Assembly: GCA_963281255.1 (NCBI GenBank)
Contig: OY725490.1
Coordinates: 3,038,001-3,102,000, forward strand
Direction: 5' to 3'
Length of the DNA: 64,000 nt
DNA from: Aphrocallistes beatrix
Taxonomy: Eukaryota; Porifera; Hexactinellida; Sceptrulophora; Aphrocallistidae
Of this stretch, positions 1-63,408 are shown one piece after another (positions within the stretch are counted from its first letter, which is position 1; each line of letters starts with the position of its first letter). Below the pieces are notes generated by a model, which did no database searches, had not been told where the DNA came from, and saw only the letters and a program-made list of their open reading frames with translations. Both the position numbers and the translations under genes were made by a program.

Positions 1-82
1 GAATAATCAGGATATTCGTAAATGGGCAAATAGAACTAATCTTGATAGGAGATAAGTGATTGGGTTACTTAGCAGGAGAACA

Positions 83-50361
<50,279 letters not shown>

Positions 50362-51021
50362 CTACAAACTAGCAATACACTTGTTGTTAAAATTTACATT
50401 CACACTTAATCTAGAATCTTCAAATTTAAAGAAAATTGTAGATATTAATTAAATTTTGGATATAACATAATTATATTTACGCGTATCAAAATTATATCTA
50501 TGAGCAAGGGAAATGCTCTTTGCTGAACGACATCCTAGTTTGAAATACGACTCACTATGGAACTTCGTCGTGATAATACAGTATAAGAAGATGAATATTG
50601 TGTGTAGAGAAATGATAACGCTTTCGTCATGTTCATATCATGATTTGACTCACTCGTACTAATATATTATGTCGAATTATAAGAAGAAATCTCTTGATTA
50701 AGGGCAATCAGAGGTCTTAAATATTTAAATTATTCTATAATGAGAAAATAAACAAACTGAAGTACACTTTTGAGGTTTCGGCCTAGGTCCCATGTGCCGC
50801 ACCCTGACTAAGCCTCTGAATGTACCTGTCGTATCAGTTCAATGCCCTTGACGTGAATGTCAAACTATGATTAAATCGGTGAATATCATTGTTTGATTTT
50901 ATTTAATTGTCGTAATTAAAACTGAAATGAGTACAGTCATTGCATAATAATATAGATAGATAAAAGTCATAATCGTATTGGCTAGCTTGAAGTGAGTATG
51001 AACGTAATAAGTGAGATACAG
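50362..51021. promoter_or_regulatory. CFAP44-IFT172 intergenic interval (IFT172 promoter candidate)
   Basis: 660 bp between the CFAP44 stop and the IFT172 ATG on the same strand. It must hold the CFAP44 3' end and the IFT172 5' UTR or promoter, unless the promoter lies in CFAP44. I see no clear TATA box or RFX-type X-box, but did not align systematically. Confidence 0.45.
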
Positions 51022-54000
51022 TCAGGTGTTAGTGGGAGGCTGCTTCATGAAGTGAGGAGGTGCTATGGGAGGGACTCTAGGAGGAGGAACATGACCCGTC
51101 TTCAGAGAAAGTACCCGAATCTCATGACTCAGCCCTTCTATCTGAACCGCTTGCATCTTGACGAGGTTTGAGAGTTCCGCGTTATCCGACGTAAGACGGG
51201 ACTCTGGACTTTGGAACTCAGAGCCTAGCCTTCTCTCCCCTGCCTCTAGCTTCTCCTCGTAATCGCTCATCTTGCCTAACAGCTGCGTGAGGGACTGCAA
51301 TCGATGAGTATTCATCTGGAGGATCTCATCCAATTCCTTCTTCTTCTCGACTATGTCTCTAGCACGAGCGTTTAACTCTCTAACTGCTTGCTTCTCAAAC
51401 AGTTTTAACTGCTCTTGGAGTTCTACCACGTTTTTAGACGGCTCGATAGGATCAAAAAACTCTAAATCAACTTTCCTTCCAAACTTCAACATCATGATCT
51501 CGTCAACCTGGCCCTCAAGCTCCTGTACCTTGATGACCATGGTCTTCTTCTCATTCGCTAATCTCTGCTTCTTCGCTTCCAAATCTTTTCGTTGTCGTCT
51601 CAGGTCCATTTGCTCCTCTCGAATCTCCCCGGCGCGCAGGTTGAGCTGAGTCAGATTCGTTTCAGAGAACACGAGTGAGTTAGTGAGGTTTGGAGGCGGA
51701 TCTCCAGTCGGTCTAGCGATCAGAATCTGAGATATGCGGAGTAGCACTAGCACATCCAACTCATTCAATCGGTGCTGTTTCTCTACTTGGAAGTTCTCCA
51801 GATCCGATCTCGCGCTTTTCACCGCACTATCCATGACCTTAGCCTTCTTAGAAGAGTTGTCTGCGTCCTTCTTAAACTGGTCGAGAGCTCGCTTCTCCTC
51901 TCCCAGCTTATCCTCCAGGTCCATCCGACTCTCCCTCAGCTCGCAAGCTTTCAGGAACAGCGACTCCTGGCAACCAGCTGGACAGACACTGTCATCAATC
52001 GCCACTTCTTTATCCATTTCTGAGCCCTCCTCGCTCGAATACTCTGATTCCAAATCTGAGTCGGATTCTTCATCCGAACTATCTCCGTCCATCTTCTTCT
52101 CCGCCTGTTTCACGCGTTTTATTTTCTTCTTGAACACATGAAGTAGAAAATCGGCGAATTTATTATTCGCAATCTCGTGTTGAAAACTGTCTTCCAACTC
52201 CTTCAGGCTGTCATGGCATTCTAGGAGAATATTCTGCTTCGTGTCTATCTGGCCTTTGAGAGAGTTGAGTTTATTCTGTATCTCCAATCGGTCCTTCTGC
52301 TTTCCTTTCAGTTTGCTTATGAAGTTCTGTTCTCTCTTTTCGAAATCTTTCAAGAGGAGGTACTCTTCGAATAGCAAAATGTGTTTCAAATCGGCCAATT
52401 TTATTTGAGTGTCCAATACTGCTTTATAATTTGAGAGAAATTTTACTTTTACATCGAATTCTGCAATAGACCCGCTAATCTCCTTCAGAATGCTATCTCG
52501 TTCGAATTTAGTTCGCATCAACATTTCTCCAAACAGAGCTTGTTCCGCAGCATTTCGCGGTAGTTTCACACCTATTTCGTCTGAATCCCCCACCAACTCA
52601 GTGAGTGAGCCTTTCTCACTGCTCTGCCTCGTGTCGGAGGCTGAATCGCTAGTCTTGTCCGTCGTTGGTGGGGCAGCCCCGAATCCTCCAAACCCTCCAA
52701 ACTCCTCCCCTCCACGTTTGGCCTTAGCTCTGGCTTGCACCTTTTTCTCATAATCCATTTCAAACTGGAGTAGATCTGCCTCTGAGAACTCAGTAGACTT
52801 CTCAGGAATCTCTTCTTGCCTCAATACGGGCAACCTCGGTAGGCTGACCTGATCCTCTTTTGGTAAATAGAGTTGTATCTCCTTCAAACGCTCTATCTTC
52901 TCTGCAAACGAATCAATCAACTTTACTTTCTCATCTCTCAACTCGATGACTTTCTCATTAAACACCTCAGAACGGAAGTAGATATCCTGTCGCAGCAGTA
53001 CTAACTGAATCCGCTTCTTAGAAGCATTCATTCTCAGCTCCTCAGGTACCGAGTAGTCATCGGAAGTTTTCAGCTTGAAGTCTCCCATATTCGTCTCTGC
53101 ATCTCGCAGCATAGCCACATCGTCAGGGTGCTGGTAGCTATCTTTCGGCTTTTCAGTCAGCAGAAGTGACCACTCATCCGCTCGCTGTTTCCGCTGCAGC
53201 CGTCTTAGCTCGCCTTTACTCAGCTTATTCACGTCTGTTTCCGGTTTGGTAGAGAACCTTCTCGTGGAGAGAGGTGCTTCCTTCTCGTCGTAGGCTCGTG
53301 CACTAGGCAGCATTCTGCTGCTGTAGCGGAGTGACTCGCTGGTCTCTGCCCTCACCTCACTCAACAGCTCGTCATCTCGCGTGGTGCGCTTCATACAGCG
53401 CACTGTACGCGTCATGACGCCGTCAGAACTAAAACTGTACACTACGACACTGTCGTACTGTAGCTGAGCTTTGTATCGCGAATATAGTTTATCATAACCA
53501 ATGTTGAACTTCTCACTCAGCCACTGACGCTGTAGTCCCACTGTCTTTATGTTATCGACGGTCGTTTGCTCGAAATCACGCACGGTTTGGTGGTCCATTA
53601 TAAAATCATTGTCTTCTATTTTCATGTGAGATGGCAGGGCAGTGTTGTCAGTCTGAAAGTGTTTGAATTTTTTTCTGAGTTTATTAACCTGAGCCAAAAC
53701 TTGTTTTTTCTGTTCCTCAGCTAGTTTCAGCTTTCGATCATTCTCAGCTCGCTGTCTCGCCTCTTCGATGGAATAGTGCTTCGGGTCTTCAATATCTTTG
53801 GCTGGGACTAGATCTAGCTCGGATCCAGTGGCTTGTTTCTCGGTGGGAACTTGTTTTGGGGCAGATTCACTTCCTAATTTGAATGTAAAGAAATTCCCAT
53901 CTTCTGTAGTAACCAATACAAACTGGTCGTCGTATGTTGTACAGACACGCGTAACACGGCACTCAGGGTCGCCCATTGGTAAGGCCCAGTACTGTTCAAG

Positions 54001-55675
54001 GCTTAGATTCCCGTTCACATTAACTTTATGCACGTGGACTTCTCCGTTAGAAGTTCCGATTAACAAGTAAGCCTTGTCATGTGAATAGCTGAGAGCTGAG
54101 ATCTGCTGGATGGATTGGAATATTTCTGGGACAGGAAGCACTTTTATAGGTTTATCTCCATCAGGGTCAGGCCCCTCCGAACTGAACCAACACTCATACA
54201 AGTATTCTGAGTCGTAGCCGCTCATGCACAGCCAGAAGTTCTTAGATTTTCCGTGAAAGAACGCCTGCAGTATGGGAGAGGGCGTGTCAGGGGGGGCTGG
54301 GAGGTCCGCGTAAGGGTCCACGTCTTCTTCTTCATCTTCAGAGGGTTGCGAGGGGAGTGAAGTCTCTTCTTCAGTATTCTTCACTTTCTTCGCACGTTCT
54401 GCTTCCAACTCAGAATCTTTCGCCGCTTTCAACATTTCATATTTCACACTTCGAAACCTGAACACTCGATAAAGCACATTCTCTAACTGGAAACTCTTGG
54501 AGGTGTCAAACTCTCCCTTCACAGGGACTGTGATCAGGAAGAGAGTAGCGTTCTGGAATGAAGCTAGAACCTGAAACCTGTCTGCCTCACTCTTGGGAGC
54601 CCATGCTAGCGTGACAACAGGAGAGTCCACGGACATGAACCCCAGTGGCACGAAACTCTCCTCTCCCGCGGTTTCCTCTCCTTTCTTCATAAAGAAAATA
54701 CTGTCATCAGCCCCTGTGACCAGATTGAGGTTATCCCTGGTCTCTCCTAGCAGAATAGCTGTCACAGGTTTAGAATGCGGTTTCAACACTTGCTTCAGAA
54801 CAAAGCTACATTCCTCCTCCACCAGTCCAATGGAGCCAGGCGACTGTCCATCTTCATTGCTGATATGTAGCAGTCGAATAATCCCATCTGAGAAACCTGC
54901 CACCACAGCTAGCCCCGAGCCATCAAACCACTTGGGCAGCCACATCACGCAAGTGGCAGGCATATTGAAAGTGGTTCTCCCTAGAAACCGCTTCCTCTCT
55001 ACCTCGTACAGCCGAACTCTCCCGTCCTCTCCACACGTGACGGCATGCACCGAGTTAGGACATACGGACAAACCGGAAATGGCACCTGCGTGGAATGTGA
55101 ACAGGCGCTCAGGTGGTTTGTGGGTGTGACTCACTTGGAGGTCCACGCGCCAGATGGACCCCTTGTTGTCCTGTACCACCCAGTAGTTCGGCACCTCGGG
55201 GTGTCTCAGCTTTGCCAGGTGCTTCACACTGGCGCCTGTCCGCGTGGACAGCTTTACTTCCTGTAGCGGCACTATCTCGATGACGTCATTGTCATCTACC
55301 ACATCCGCCTGATCGATCTCTTCCAAGTCCCAAATACGGATCATACCGTCTGTGCCACCTGTGATTATCTCTCCCTCATCCACACACACGAACTCGATGT
55401 TACCGTTGTGGCACGGCTTCTGTCCCTTACGACACAACTCCACCTTCACCAGGTCCCCTTCCCACAGCAACAGGTTGCCCCATTCAGATCCACTCAGAAC
55501 TTTGCCGTCTGGGAACTCGGCGTACCCACTCACATCTGAGATTTCTCTCTTCCCGAATTTTCCGATGTCTCCCTGCAGCTTCAGACCTGTGAAAGTGGTG
55601 GCCATCTTCCAGAATTTGATGTGTCCGATTCCACTCGTGGTGAGGATGCCTTCATTTTCTGGAGAGAATGTAACC
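51022..55675 (-). CDS. CFAP44: CFAP44 exon 2
   Basis: A single 4.65-kb exon encoding the remaining WD40 blades, the acidic hinge and about 1000 residues of coiled coil. It ends TGA at 51024-51022. The acceptor is TGTAG at about 55677. The 1.05-kb intron 55676-56723 shows no gene. Confidence 0.93.
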
Positions 55676-57280
55676 CTACAGGAGAGCAACTCTGAGATTA
55701 TAATTCTAACTACTGAAGGCCGCTGTTAATAGGAAACTTTTTTTCAGGTCCAAAAAGACCTTCAATGGGGATTCGGGCGGTATCTCATTATTTGATAATA
55801 TAATCAAGGCTGATGATTAGATACATATAATTGGCTACAAACATTTAATTAATGAAGTCTCAATAACCATTAATATGTATTGAAATGCGAGTTACTATAT
55901 CGACTGTATTACTCAATCAATAGTAATAAATGCCTGCACCCGAAATATAACGGAGTATAAACTGATTGAAATAATGACAACATATGAGGTGGGTAACTAT
56001 TGTGCGGGCGGAGGAGCTGAAACATGGTTTGAATTAACAGTGGCCTAACCCAGTAATTCCATATTCATGTCAAAGTCGTACGCCATCTTCACTCCCAATG
56101 CAATCGTACATTTGGATTTGGGAGTCAGGAATTCAAGTCCTTGAGGTTGTTTCTTTAATTCAGAAATTTTCATCTTGAAGGTGTTAAAGGGTTGAATACT
56201 CGTTGGTATGATACGAGAAGGAAAATTGTATTAACCAAATGTTCACCACATCACTATACTACACCCTTTTTGTTAATATATAGGATATTATATGATGTAA
56301 TATTTTAAAACAGGCCGTTATCACATGTAGTTTTGCTCCTAGAAACTTTACATGGAAAGTATGTCGACTTTATCTATGCTCTATTCAAAGTCAGACTGCT
56401 GATATTTGAAAAAATGTGTTGCATATAATTCCTAATAAATTTCGGAGTTCTTTCAAATAAGAAGTTAGTGGACATATGATTGACAAGATATTCTGTGTGA
56501 AAAAAAAACTCACTTGGGGATGGGAGTATATTCCTGGGATTATGACACAACACAGGTTGTGCGTTATCTCAGGAAGGTGGAAGCACACTCCCATCCCATC
56601 TGTGAGGGGATTTTTTTGAATGTGTTTGCAGTGGCAAAAGAGAAAGATTGTATCATAATAAAATGAACTAGATACATCAACATTCTCAAAAAAGAATTAA
56701 ATCAGAATGCAGAGTCATTATACCTGAATATGTCTTGAGAGAAAGCTTTGGATCTGAGCACGATAGCCTCCTGCCTCCAGTCCCACACAGTCAGCATGAA
56801 GTCCGGAGAAGCTCCCACGCAAGCTAGCTTCATCCCATCTCCAGGAGAAAATATGAGATGAGCGTAGGCCAGCTCAGTGCCTCCTCTCAACGTGCGCTCC
56901 AGGGACAGACCCGGGTAGCTGAACACGTGGATGGCGGGCTCCTGTCCCTTCTCAGCCACTGCGATGCACTCCCGAGAAGGGTGCACAGCCAGGGCGCCAA
57001 TTCCGCGGCCACTGGACGATCGGAGGTAGGAGAGTTGTCCGCTGTCGAGGGACAAGAAGTGAACCAGGTTCCCACTGATGAACATGACCGTGTTGTGATC
57101 CAGGACGTAGAGGTTACAGCGACGGAGCAGGTCGTAGCCGAACGAGTGGTGGAAGGAGAGGAGGGAGGGGGCAAGTTTGCTGGAGGCGGGGGTGCTCACC
57201 ACTTGGGAGTAGTCATAGCTGAAATCCGGGGAGGGAGAGGCTGTGCCATCTCCTCTTCTCTCACCTTCTCCCTCACTCAT
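51022..57280 (-). CDS. CFAP44: CFAP44 (WDR52-type) axonemal tether protein, 2 exons
   Basis: Cilia- and flagella-associated protein 44, which with CFAP43 tethers inner-arm dynein f to the axoneme. Exon 1 is 57280-56724 (185 codons plus 2 nt). Exon 2 is 55675-51022 and completes a split Arg (SQDIFR joined to VTFSPENEG). Total about 1736 aa; human CFAP44 is about 1850. I start at the ATG at 57280, since the codons further upstream are non-ATG. The N-terminal half is WD40 repeats (HIKFWKMATTFTGLKLQG, GGTDGMIRIWDLEEIDQAD, CGEDGRVRLYEVERK). An acidic linker follows (SEDEEEDVDP), then a long coiled-coil C-terminal half with the family block VDEIMMLKFGRKVDLEFFDP and a proline-rich tail. The near-single-exon structure contrasts with IFT172, which starts 660 bp downstream on the same strand. 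Confidence 0.93.
56724..57280 (-). CDS. CFAP44: CFAP44 exon 1
   Basis: Residues 1-186. Low-complexity Ser/Pro-rich start (MSEGEGERRGDG), then the first WD40 blades (YVLDHNTVMFISGNLVHFLSL, LTVWDWRQEAIVL). Donor GTATAA. Confidence 0.92.
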
Positions 57281-57386
57281 ACACAATTACCAAAATAGGA
57301 GAGCTAATAAATAATTATACAAATCGATCAGTGTTAAAACACAACGAGAAACTCCATCCTTTGTTTTTTTTTCTAAACATGTCCAG

Positions 57387-57457
57387 CAGGGTTGCGGTAG
57401 GAATTCCCTCAAGATTTATGTGGGAATTTCCATTGGAAAAAGTCGTTCCCTACCCTG
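57387..57457. mobile_element. Internally deleted hAT-type MITE
   Basis: 71 bp with ends CAGGGTTGCGGTAGGAAT and TTCCCTACCCTG. Flanked by ATGTCCAG and ATGCCCAG (one mismatch). Related to the copies at 27773 and 41278. Confidence 0.7.
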
Positions 57458-57509
57458 ATGCCCAGACAAGGATTGAAAGTGTATCTATGCAATTCCAGAG
57501 TTTACAAGG

Positions 57510-57675
57510 ACATCCCTAATTTCCGGGACAAATTAGGCATCTTAACCCGTCCCGTCCCGGAAATTAGGTACCTTTTCTGTCCCGGAGATTAGGCATCTTG
57601 ACTCTTCCCGTCCCGGAAATTAGGTATCTAGATTTTCCGGGACGGTCTAGTCCAGTCTAAATTAGGCATGCCCAA
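57510..57675. mobile_element. CGGGACGGGAC palindromic element, diverged copy
   Basis: Repeated GTCCCGGAAATTAGG units in both orientations, like the nested element at 27914-28080. Confidence 0.7.
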
Positions 57676-58353
57676 ACGTAGCTATCTATGTCTCACGTGT
57701 TTCACGATATGACTTAGTATAAAAATTGACTATTTTGATGCTCTTTAGGTCAAAAGTAGCAATTGTGCCCAAAACGGTGATCGTCAGAAGTGCCCAAATC
57801 AGCAATTAAATGGGTGTTAACTTTAAAACACCATAACTCGAAAACGGGTATCACGATTCTGAAAACTGAGCCAATTCTGCGTCGATTCCCGTCAAGAGAA
57901 TCAAGATAGCATGAAAATTCGCTGAGTTATGCTACAAGGGAATGGAAGTTGGAAATTTTATAAAAAGGACTGCGAAGGGATCGTTTTTACAAAATTTCCA
58001 ACTTCCATTCCTTTCTTGGAGCATAACTCAGCGAGTTTTCATGCTATCTTGATACCCGTTTTGTCGAGTTGTTCTAATGTTTTAAACAATTAATATCGGT
58101 TAAAATTAATTTGATTTGTGAGCATTTTTGAATAAAACGCAGCAGATTCAACTCAGCTTTCCATCAACAACCCATTCACAGCTCAGTTCTATGCGAAAGC
58201 TATTTTCTAATAAAACTTACAAGTGTCCTTAACTTCCACATTCTTCACCTAAAAAACCCAAAATTTCTAACCTCCCCATCCTTTGTGGCACTGTTAAAAC
58301 CCTTTGTGTGTGATATCGTTTAGAAATATGTGGTGAAAATAGTGATTAAATTA

Positions 58354-58538
58354 CAGTCAGGGTCGCTTATTATGAACCCGCATATTAATATGAACATTCG
58401 TTTATTATGAACTAACCTTCTGGTCCAGTTTTATTGTCTACATAGGGGATTAAGTCGCGTTCGCTTAATATGAAGTCTCTCTACGTTTTATGAACAATTA
58501 TATGTCCCTTGGTGGTTCATAATAAGCGAGCCTGACTG
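58354..58538. mobile_element. Tc1/mariner-type MITE (CAGTCAGGGTCGCTTATTAT)
   Basis: 185 bp. Inverted ends CAGTCAGGGTCGCTTAT and ATAAGCGAGCCTGACTG, TA on the left. Same family as 11915-12083. Confidence 0.82.
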
Positions 58539-58545
58539 TGTTCAT

Positions 58546-59010
58546 CAGAGTGGACCATGGGTCACTTACAGTGGACCATGGGTCACTTACAGTGACCCAT
58601 GACCCATGACCCATCTGACCCATTGCATGCGTGACCCATGACCCAGTGACCCATGACCCAGTGACCCATGACCCAGTGACCCAGTATGTGACCCAGTGAC
58701 CCAGTACGTGACCCAGTGACCCAGTATGTGACCCAGTGACCCAGTACGTGACACAGTGACCCAGACTAGTTTAACACAACACATACAAGTAAATGATGTT
58801 AATCAATTAATTTATTCTTATAACCTTCTAAAACTACAGAGATGATCCATCGATTTATGTGGCCCATGTGACCCATGACCCTGTAATCCAGTGACCCAGT
58901 GACCCAGTGACTGGGTCACTGGGTCAAGAGGTCGTGACCCATGACCCAACTGACCCAGCGATGTATGTGACCCAAGTGACCCATGACCCAGTGACCCATG
59001 GTCCACTCTG
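58546..59010. mobile_element. hAT-type element filled with a TGACCCA minisatellite
   Basis: 465 bp with ends CAGAGTGGACCATGGGTCA and TGACCCATGGTCCACTCTG. Exact 8-bp duplication GTGTTCAT (58538-58545, 59011-59018). The arms consist of GTGACCCAGTGACCCA-type repeats around a unique centre. Confidence 0.88.
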
Positions 59011-59234
59011 GTGTTCATATCAAAACTATACAAATACAAATTAACCAATCTAGTCTGAGATAATACTGAATAGTTTCAAAATAGAAAAAAATAAATAAAT
59101 GAATTGTTACTACGGACCCTAATGAAGTATCAATTACATATCTGTGGCTTATGGTGAATGGATAGGAGCTTTAGTAATTCAAATTTTTTTAAAAGAATCA
59201 TAGAGGATCTATATTTAAATTATAATAATTATTA

Positions 59235-59770
59235 CACAAGCGAGCTTCGCTTACTTGCGCTGCGCGGCTGGCGGACATTTTGTGCCCGCCTGAGGCGCCC
59301 TTTGGGCGCCTGGGCCCATATTGTTTAATTGTAAGGTAGATAGCATCTCTAAATACGTATGTCTATACTGTTATAATCAAAATCACTCGAAAAATCACGA
59401 AAATAAGTCAATTTTTCATTTTTTAAAAAAAAATACGTAATGATGACGTCATAACAGTGATGAGTCATCATTTTTTAATGAGAGTTGTGTCATATTTGTG
59501 ATATATTAATTAAAACCCATCAATGACCTGGGGCCCATTCTATTTATAGCTTAGACCCCACATTTCTATGGCTTCCCCGCCCAAAATGAGCAAGCAAAAG
59601 TCATTGTTAATGAGGTGTTAATTAATTAATATACACATTAAAATTTTAGCCTTCTATCACCTAAAATGGCTGAGTTATAGTCGCAAAACTGAAATTCTAA
59701 TTATACAAAAGGCCATAGCCAAAAGACTCCCACATGCCAAAAATCTGCAGACAGCTTTCTGTGACCGGAA
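59235..59770. mobile_element. Helentron-like dispersed element, diverged copy with an insertion
   Basis: GC module at 59235-59310, body with ATGATGACGTCATAAC, then a piece of the GGCTTCCCCGCCC repeat (59525-59610) inserted before GCCAAAAGACTCCCACATGCC. Confidence 0.65.
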
Positions 59771-60334
59771 GTTTGGAGAGCTCAAAAATAAAAATTCCTG
59801 GGATATACCCAATTATTAACCCGAGGATTACTTGGGGTCAAAGGTATAAATAGAAATGACCCAGCTTTCACTTTCATTTTCAGTTTACTTTCAATTAACT
59901 TTCACTTTCAATTCAACATTCCTGGACGTGCTCGGGTTAAAGCTAATATTTTCTAGCACAAATTTAGAAATATATTAATCATTTCGGAACTCTACTCAGC
60001 TATGACACTTTACACTTTCTATAATTTGCTTCACATTTCTGATCTTGTTGAATGGCTCTTGTTATTCTGTGAGTATGAATCCTCCTATATTCTCACTTCA
60101 TTTCAGTGCAAGAGTTCGTCCTAGTAAACTATTCCATGACACATTTACGCGCGTGAAAAAGTGGCTACGATACATCTCAATGTAATTGGAAATATGGCCA
60201 GATTCGATACAGACTTAATCGTCTCAGAATTCGATACACGCAATTCTTCCAATCAATCAGAAATCGTTTACCAGGTGTACATGAATGGGAAAGGAAGGGA
60301 GGCATATGAATACTTATTCGGGTACAACTGAATA

Positions 60335-60515
60335 CAGGTGACTCTGCTTAATCGGAACACTTTGGTCCCGGACATTTTGTCTCGATTAACTGATGCAATT
60401 TAGTATTAGCTTCTATGTATGGCAACTGTCGCGCCATAACTGGTCCCGGACCAGTTAAAGCGTTACAGAGCCATTCCGTTCCTGGAGACTTGTCCCAATT
60501 AAGCGGAGTTGACTG
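60335..60515. mobile_element. Tc1/pogo-type MITE (CAGGTGACTCTGCTTAATC)
   Basis: 181 bp. Ends CAGGTGACTCTGCTTAATCG and CAATTAAGCGGAGTTGACTG; TA on the left and ATA on the right. Confidence 0.75.
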
Positions 60516-60770
60516 ATACCAGTATTCGGTTTCAACTTAATTCCCATTGTATTGACTAAAAGAAATTGTATACTAATTTTCGAAATTTTTATAATTTCAT
60601 TACATAACAAAAGACAGTTATATCTAAACGATAATTATAATCTGGTTAAATAAAAAATAAAAGACTAACAGCAGTTAGAGAGTTCTTCATATGCTATCGC
60701 ATATTACATATTTGGCATCATTTTTCCAAATAATTAGTCTTTAAGCAATTTATGTAAAATGTCCTCATCA

Positions 60771-62009
60771 TTAGAATAATTGTATGCAATGTTCAGGGTT
60801 TTTGGAAGCTACAATGATCCTATCTTCAGAATCTAGTGCTAGAGCGTAAGGATTAATGAACTCTCCTCTTTCTTGTCCCTTCTGACCAAACTTGTGTATA
60901 AGTTCTCCATTATTGGAGAATATTACTACACAGTTAGCTGAATAGTCAACAAACAGAATATTGTTCTGATGATCGACACAGAAATTGAAAGGTAACTTGA
61001 TTAGAGTACCTTCTCCATAAGGAATAATCTCTTTCAGAAGTTGGTGAGAATAATCATAGAAACTGATACGAGGACTTTTTGCTTTCAAAACTATAATTTC
61101 ATCAGAAGTACAGTGAATTCTCAAAGGTCGGACATCAGTAGGAATAAATGAATGGAATGTCAGATCTGAATTCAAACATTGAATTCGATAATTGTTCATA
61201 TCACAAATGTAAATACCTCCATCGTCAGGTGTAACAGAAACACTGCAAGGCTCATCAAATTCTAAATCTTTGGATCCTTTCCTTCCAACTGATTGTAAAC
61301 ATTTACCTTCAATAGAGTACAAATTCAATGAATTACTTTGAACTTGTGCAACGAATAGCTTCTTCTGGGTGATACACATACTAAATGGAGCACCCATCTT
61401 TTCACTAAACTTAAATAGAAACTCAAAAGATTTGGTAAAAACTTGTACACAATTAGCATCACCATCACTGATGTAAATATTTTCTGTTTCAGGACATATA
61501 ACTATAGCCGTCGGAGAATTGAATACGCCATCTGCTGTTGTTCTTCCTTTCTGGAACTTACAAGCTGTCTTGACAGGTTCTCCTTTCTTCTTGTAGTCCA
61601 GTGCTGCTCTCACTCGAATCACTCCTGTCTCACTCAGCATTCTCTCCAGTTCTCCATCCCACTCAAACACGACACTCCCCAGTCTATCTTTAACTGTCTC
61701 CAGACCAATTTCTAACTCCCTCATACGAGCATCCAGTAGTGCAACACTCTGTTTCAAAGTTTCTTTATTCTCATTCTCTTTCATTGTTCCAATGAGCTGC
61801 TCTTTAGAAGCAGTTATCTCTCGCATCTGTTCGGATACTCCCTCTCCCCTGTACCTAGCTTCTAGCTGCTGCAGTTCTAATATCAGGTCTTCTTCTCTAT
61901 CCACCAGCACCTGGTGAGCTCTGTGGAACTTCACACCTATCTTCTCACGTACTCTCTCTACCTGTGTCAGGAATGAGTCAACTCCTGACATGCTGGTACT
62001 ACTAGCCAT
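60771..62009 (-). CDS. Coiled-coil/NHL-repeat protein 4 (divergent family member)
   Basis: 412 aa from the ATG at 62009 (the codons further upstream are non-ATG). Same architecture: coiled coil 10-130 (VERVREKIGVKFHRAHQVLVDREED), short linker, NHL propeller from about 165 (IVICPETENIYISDGDANCVQVF, CSVSVTPDDGGIYICDMNNYRIQCL, ALALDSEDRIIVASK). No RING or B-box. It lies outside IFT172, beyond CFAP44, and is far less similar to the three tandem copies than they are to each other, so it is an older member. Confidence 0.82.
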   Translation of the reverse strand: MASSTSMSGVDSFLTQVERVREKIGVKFHRAHQVLVDREEDLILELQQLEARYRGEGVSEQMREITASKEQLIGTMKENENKETLKQSVALLDARMRELEIGLETVKDRLGSVVFEWDGELERMLSETGVIRVRAALDYKKKGEPVKTACKFQKGRTTADGVFNSPTAIVICPETENIYISDGDANCVQVFTKSFEFLFKFSEKMGAPFSMCITQKKLFVAQVQSNSLNLYSIEGKCLQSVGRKGSKDLEFDEPCSVSVTPDDGGIYICDMNNYRIQCLNSDLTFHSFIPTDVRPLRIHCTSDEIIVLKAKSPRISFYDYSHQLLKEIIPYGEGTLIKLPFNFCVDHQNNILFVDYSANCVVIFSNNGELIHKFGQKGQERGEFINPYALALDSEDRIIVASKNPEHCIQLF

Positions 62010-63155
62010 TCTAACACTAAAAAAACTCAAAATCAATCTGATTTAAAGCTTGCGCGATTGAAGAATTCAAATGCTTATGTCTCCTTGGTGCATACAAGCC
62101 GATTTGTCACCTGACATGTTTTAAAACGACCAGCTATATATCCCGAAAATCCACTCGGCCCGATTTATCACTTCTGATCCGATTTACGACTTCAACAGAC
62201 CCGAATCTATCTATTACGTACTTGGAATAATTATTTCAGAAATATAGAAGATCATACAGCAAGTCTCATTTTTCTCATTTTTTAGAATTTAATAAATATG
62301 ATATCTATTACTGTTTTAGGAAATGTGATTGTACAAACTATATACGTATGTTAATACAAATATTAAATAATAGTCTATGAGTAAACAAATACGTACCTGG
62401 TATATGATGTTAGAGAACAGTAATTTGAGAATAAAGTTTAAATTGTTTGATAAACTTGTAGAATAGAACAAATAATTTTTTAGTAAATCAGTTGAATTTA
62501 GAAACCGATTAGATTCTGTAGTGACTACTGTATTGAAGCTAGTATAGGAATAGGGTCGACCTTGTTTAAACATCTCAGATTACAGACCACAGCCATTCAT
62601 ATCACACCAATACAACTGGCAATGTGTGTCTCTCTAACCATATAAAGCACTAACTTCTTTCTGATTCGATATTTTCACTAAAATTTTGATACACAAATCT
62701 ATATTTTGCCACATTTTCTGCAGAATAATATTTGCCTCAAAATGTTTTGTTGAACATAGTGTTCGTAAGCTAACATTTCAATTTACTTATCTTAACGTTT
62801 TGAAACTTCCCCAATTTTACAGATACTCTACACACAAGTGAGAGTGTTGGTGAGAAATATGTACGATACTCGTATTGATTGATGGTAATATTTCTTAAAT
62901 GTGCATAATTATTAAGAATGATAAAGGCGATCCATGTGCGACAAAGGGAAATTCCCTCCAAATGAGTACCAATCTCATCTGAAATTTCGCACGAAATAGA
63001 TCTAGCACGGAATCTCGTTTGCATACTATTCCTTAGAAATTTCTTGAAAATATTTATAATTTATTGATTTAATAGACATTTTGTAAACACAAAAAATTAT
63101 AAATTTGAATTAACTGTTCGAAAATATCATTGGTACCGGATTAACAGGATGTGTT
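62010..63155. other. No gene seen upstream of NHL gene 4
   Basis: AT-rich. The promoter of the NHL gene should lie near 62010-62200. No repeat or RNA gene identified. Confidence 0.5.
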
Positions 63156-63408
63156 CATAGGTGCCAAGTTTTGGAAAATAAAATAAAACCTGGGGGGGCA
63201 TGAGCGAGCGACGGTAAGGGGGGCCTGGGGGCTTGCTCCCCCAGAAAAATTATGTAATTGGGATATACATCTAGACTCAATTAACATAATTTTGGGGTTT
63301 AGTTGTAACCTATAAGTATATAAGTTTATGTGAAGTCCTGCCATATCACAGCTTCCTCCACTGTCCACTGCCCGGCTCCAGACCAGGTACCCACATTTGG
63401 CACCTATG
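63156..63408. mobile_element. hAT-like MITE (CATAGGTGCCAAG ends)
   Basis: 253 bp. Ends CATAGGTGCCAA and TTGGCACCTATG, flanked by GATGTGTT and GATGTGCT (8 bp, one mismatch). Confidence 0.75.

Noticed and set aside
51353..55729. Plus-strand open frames of 60-180 codons
   Set aside because: Antisense shadows of the CFAP44 coding exon.
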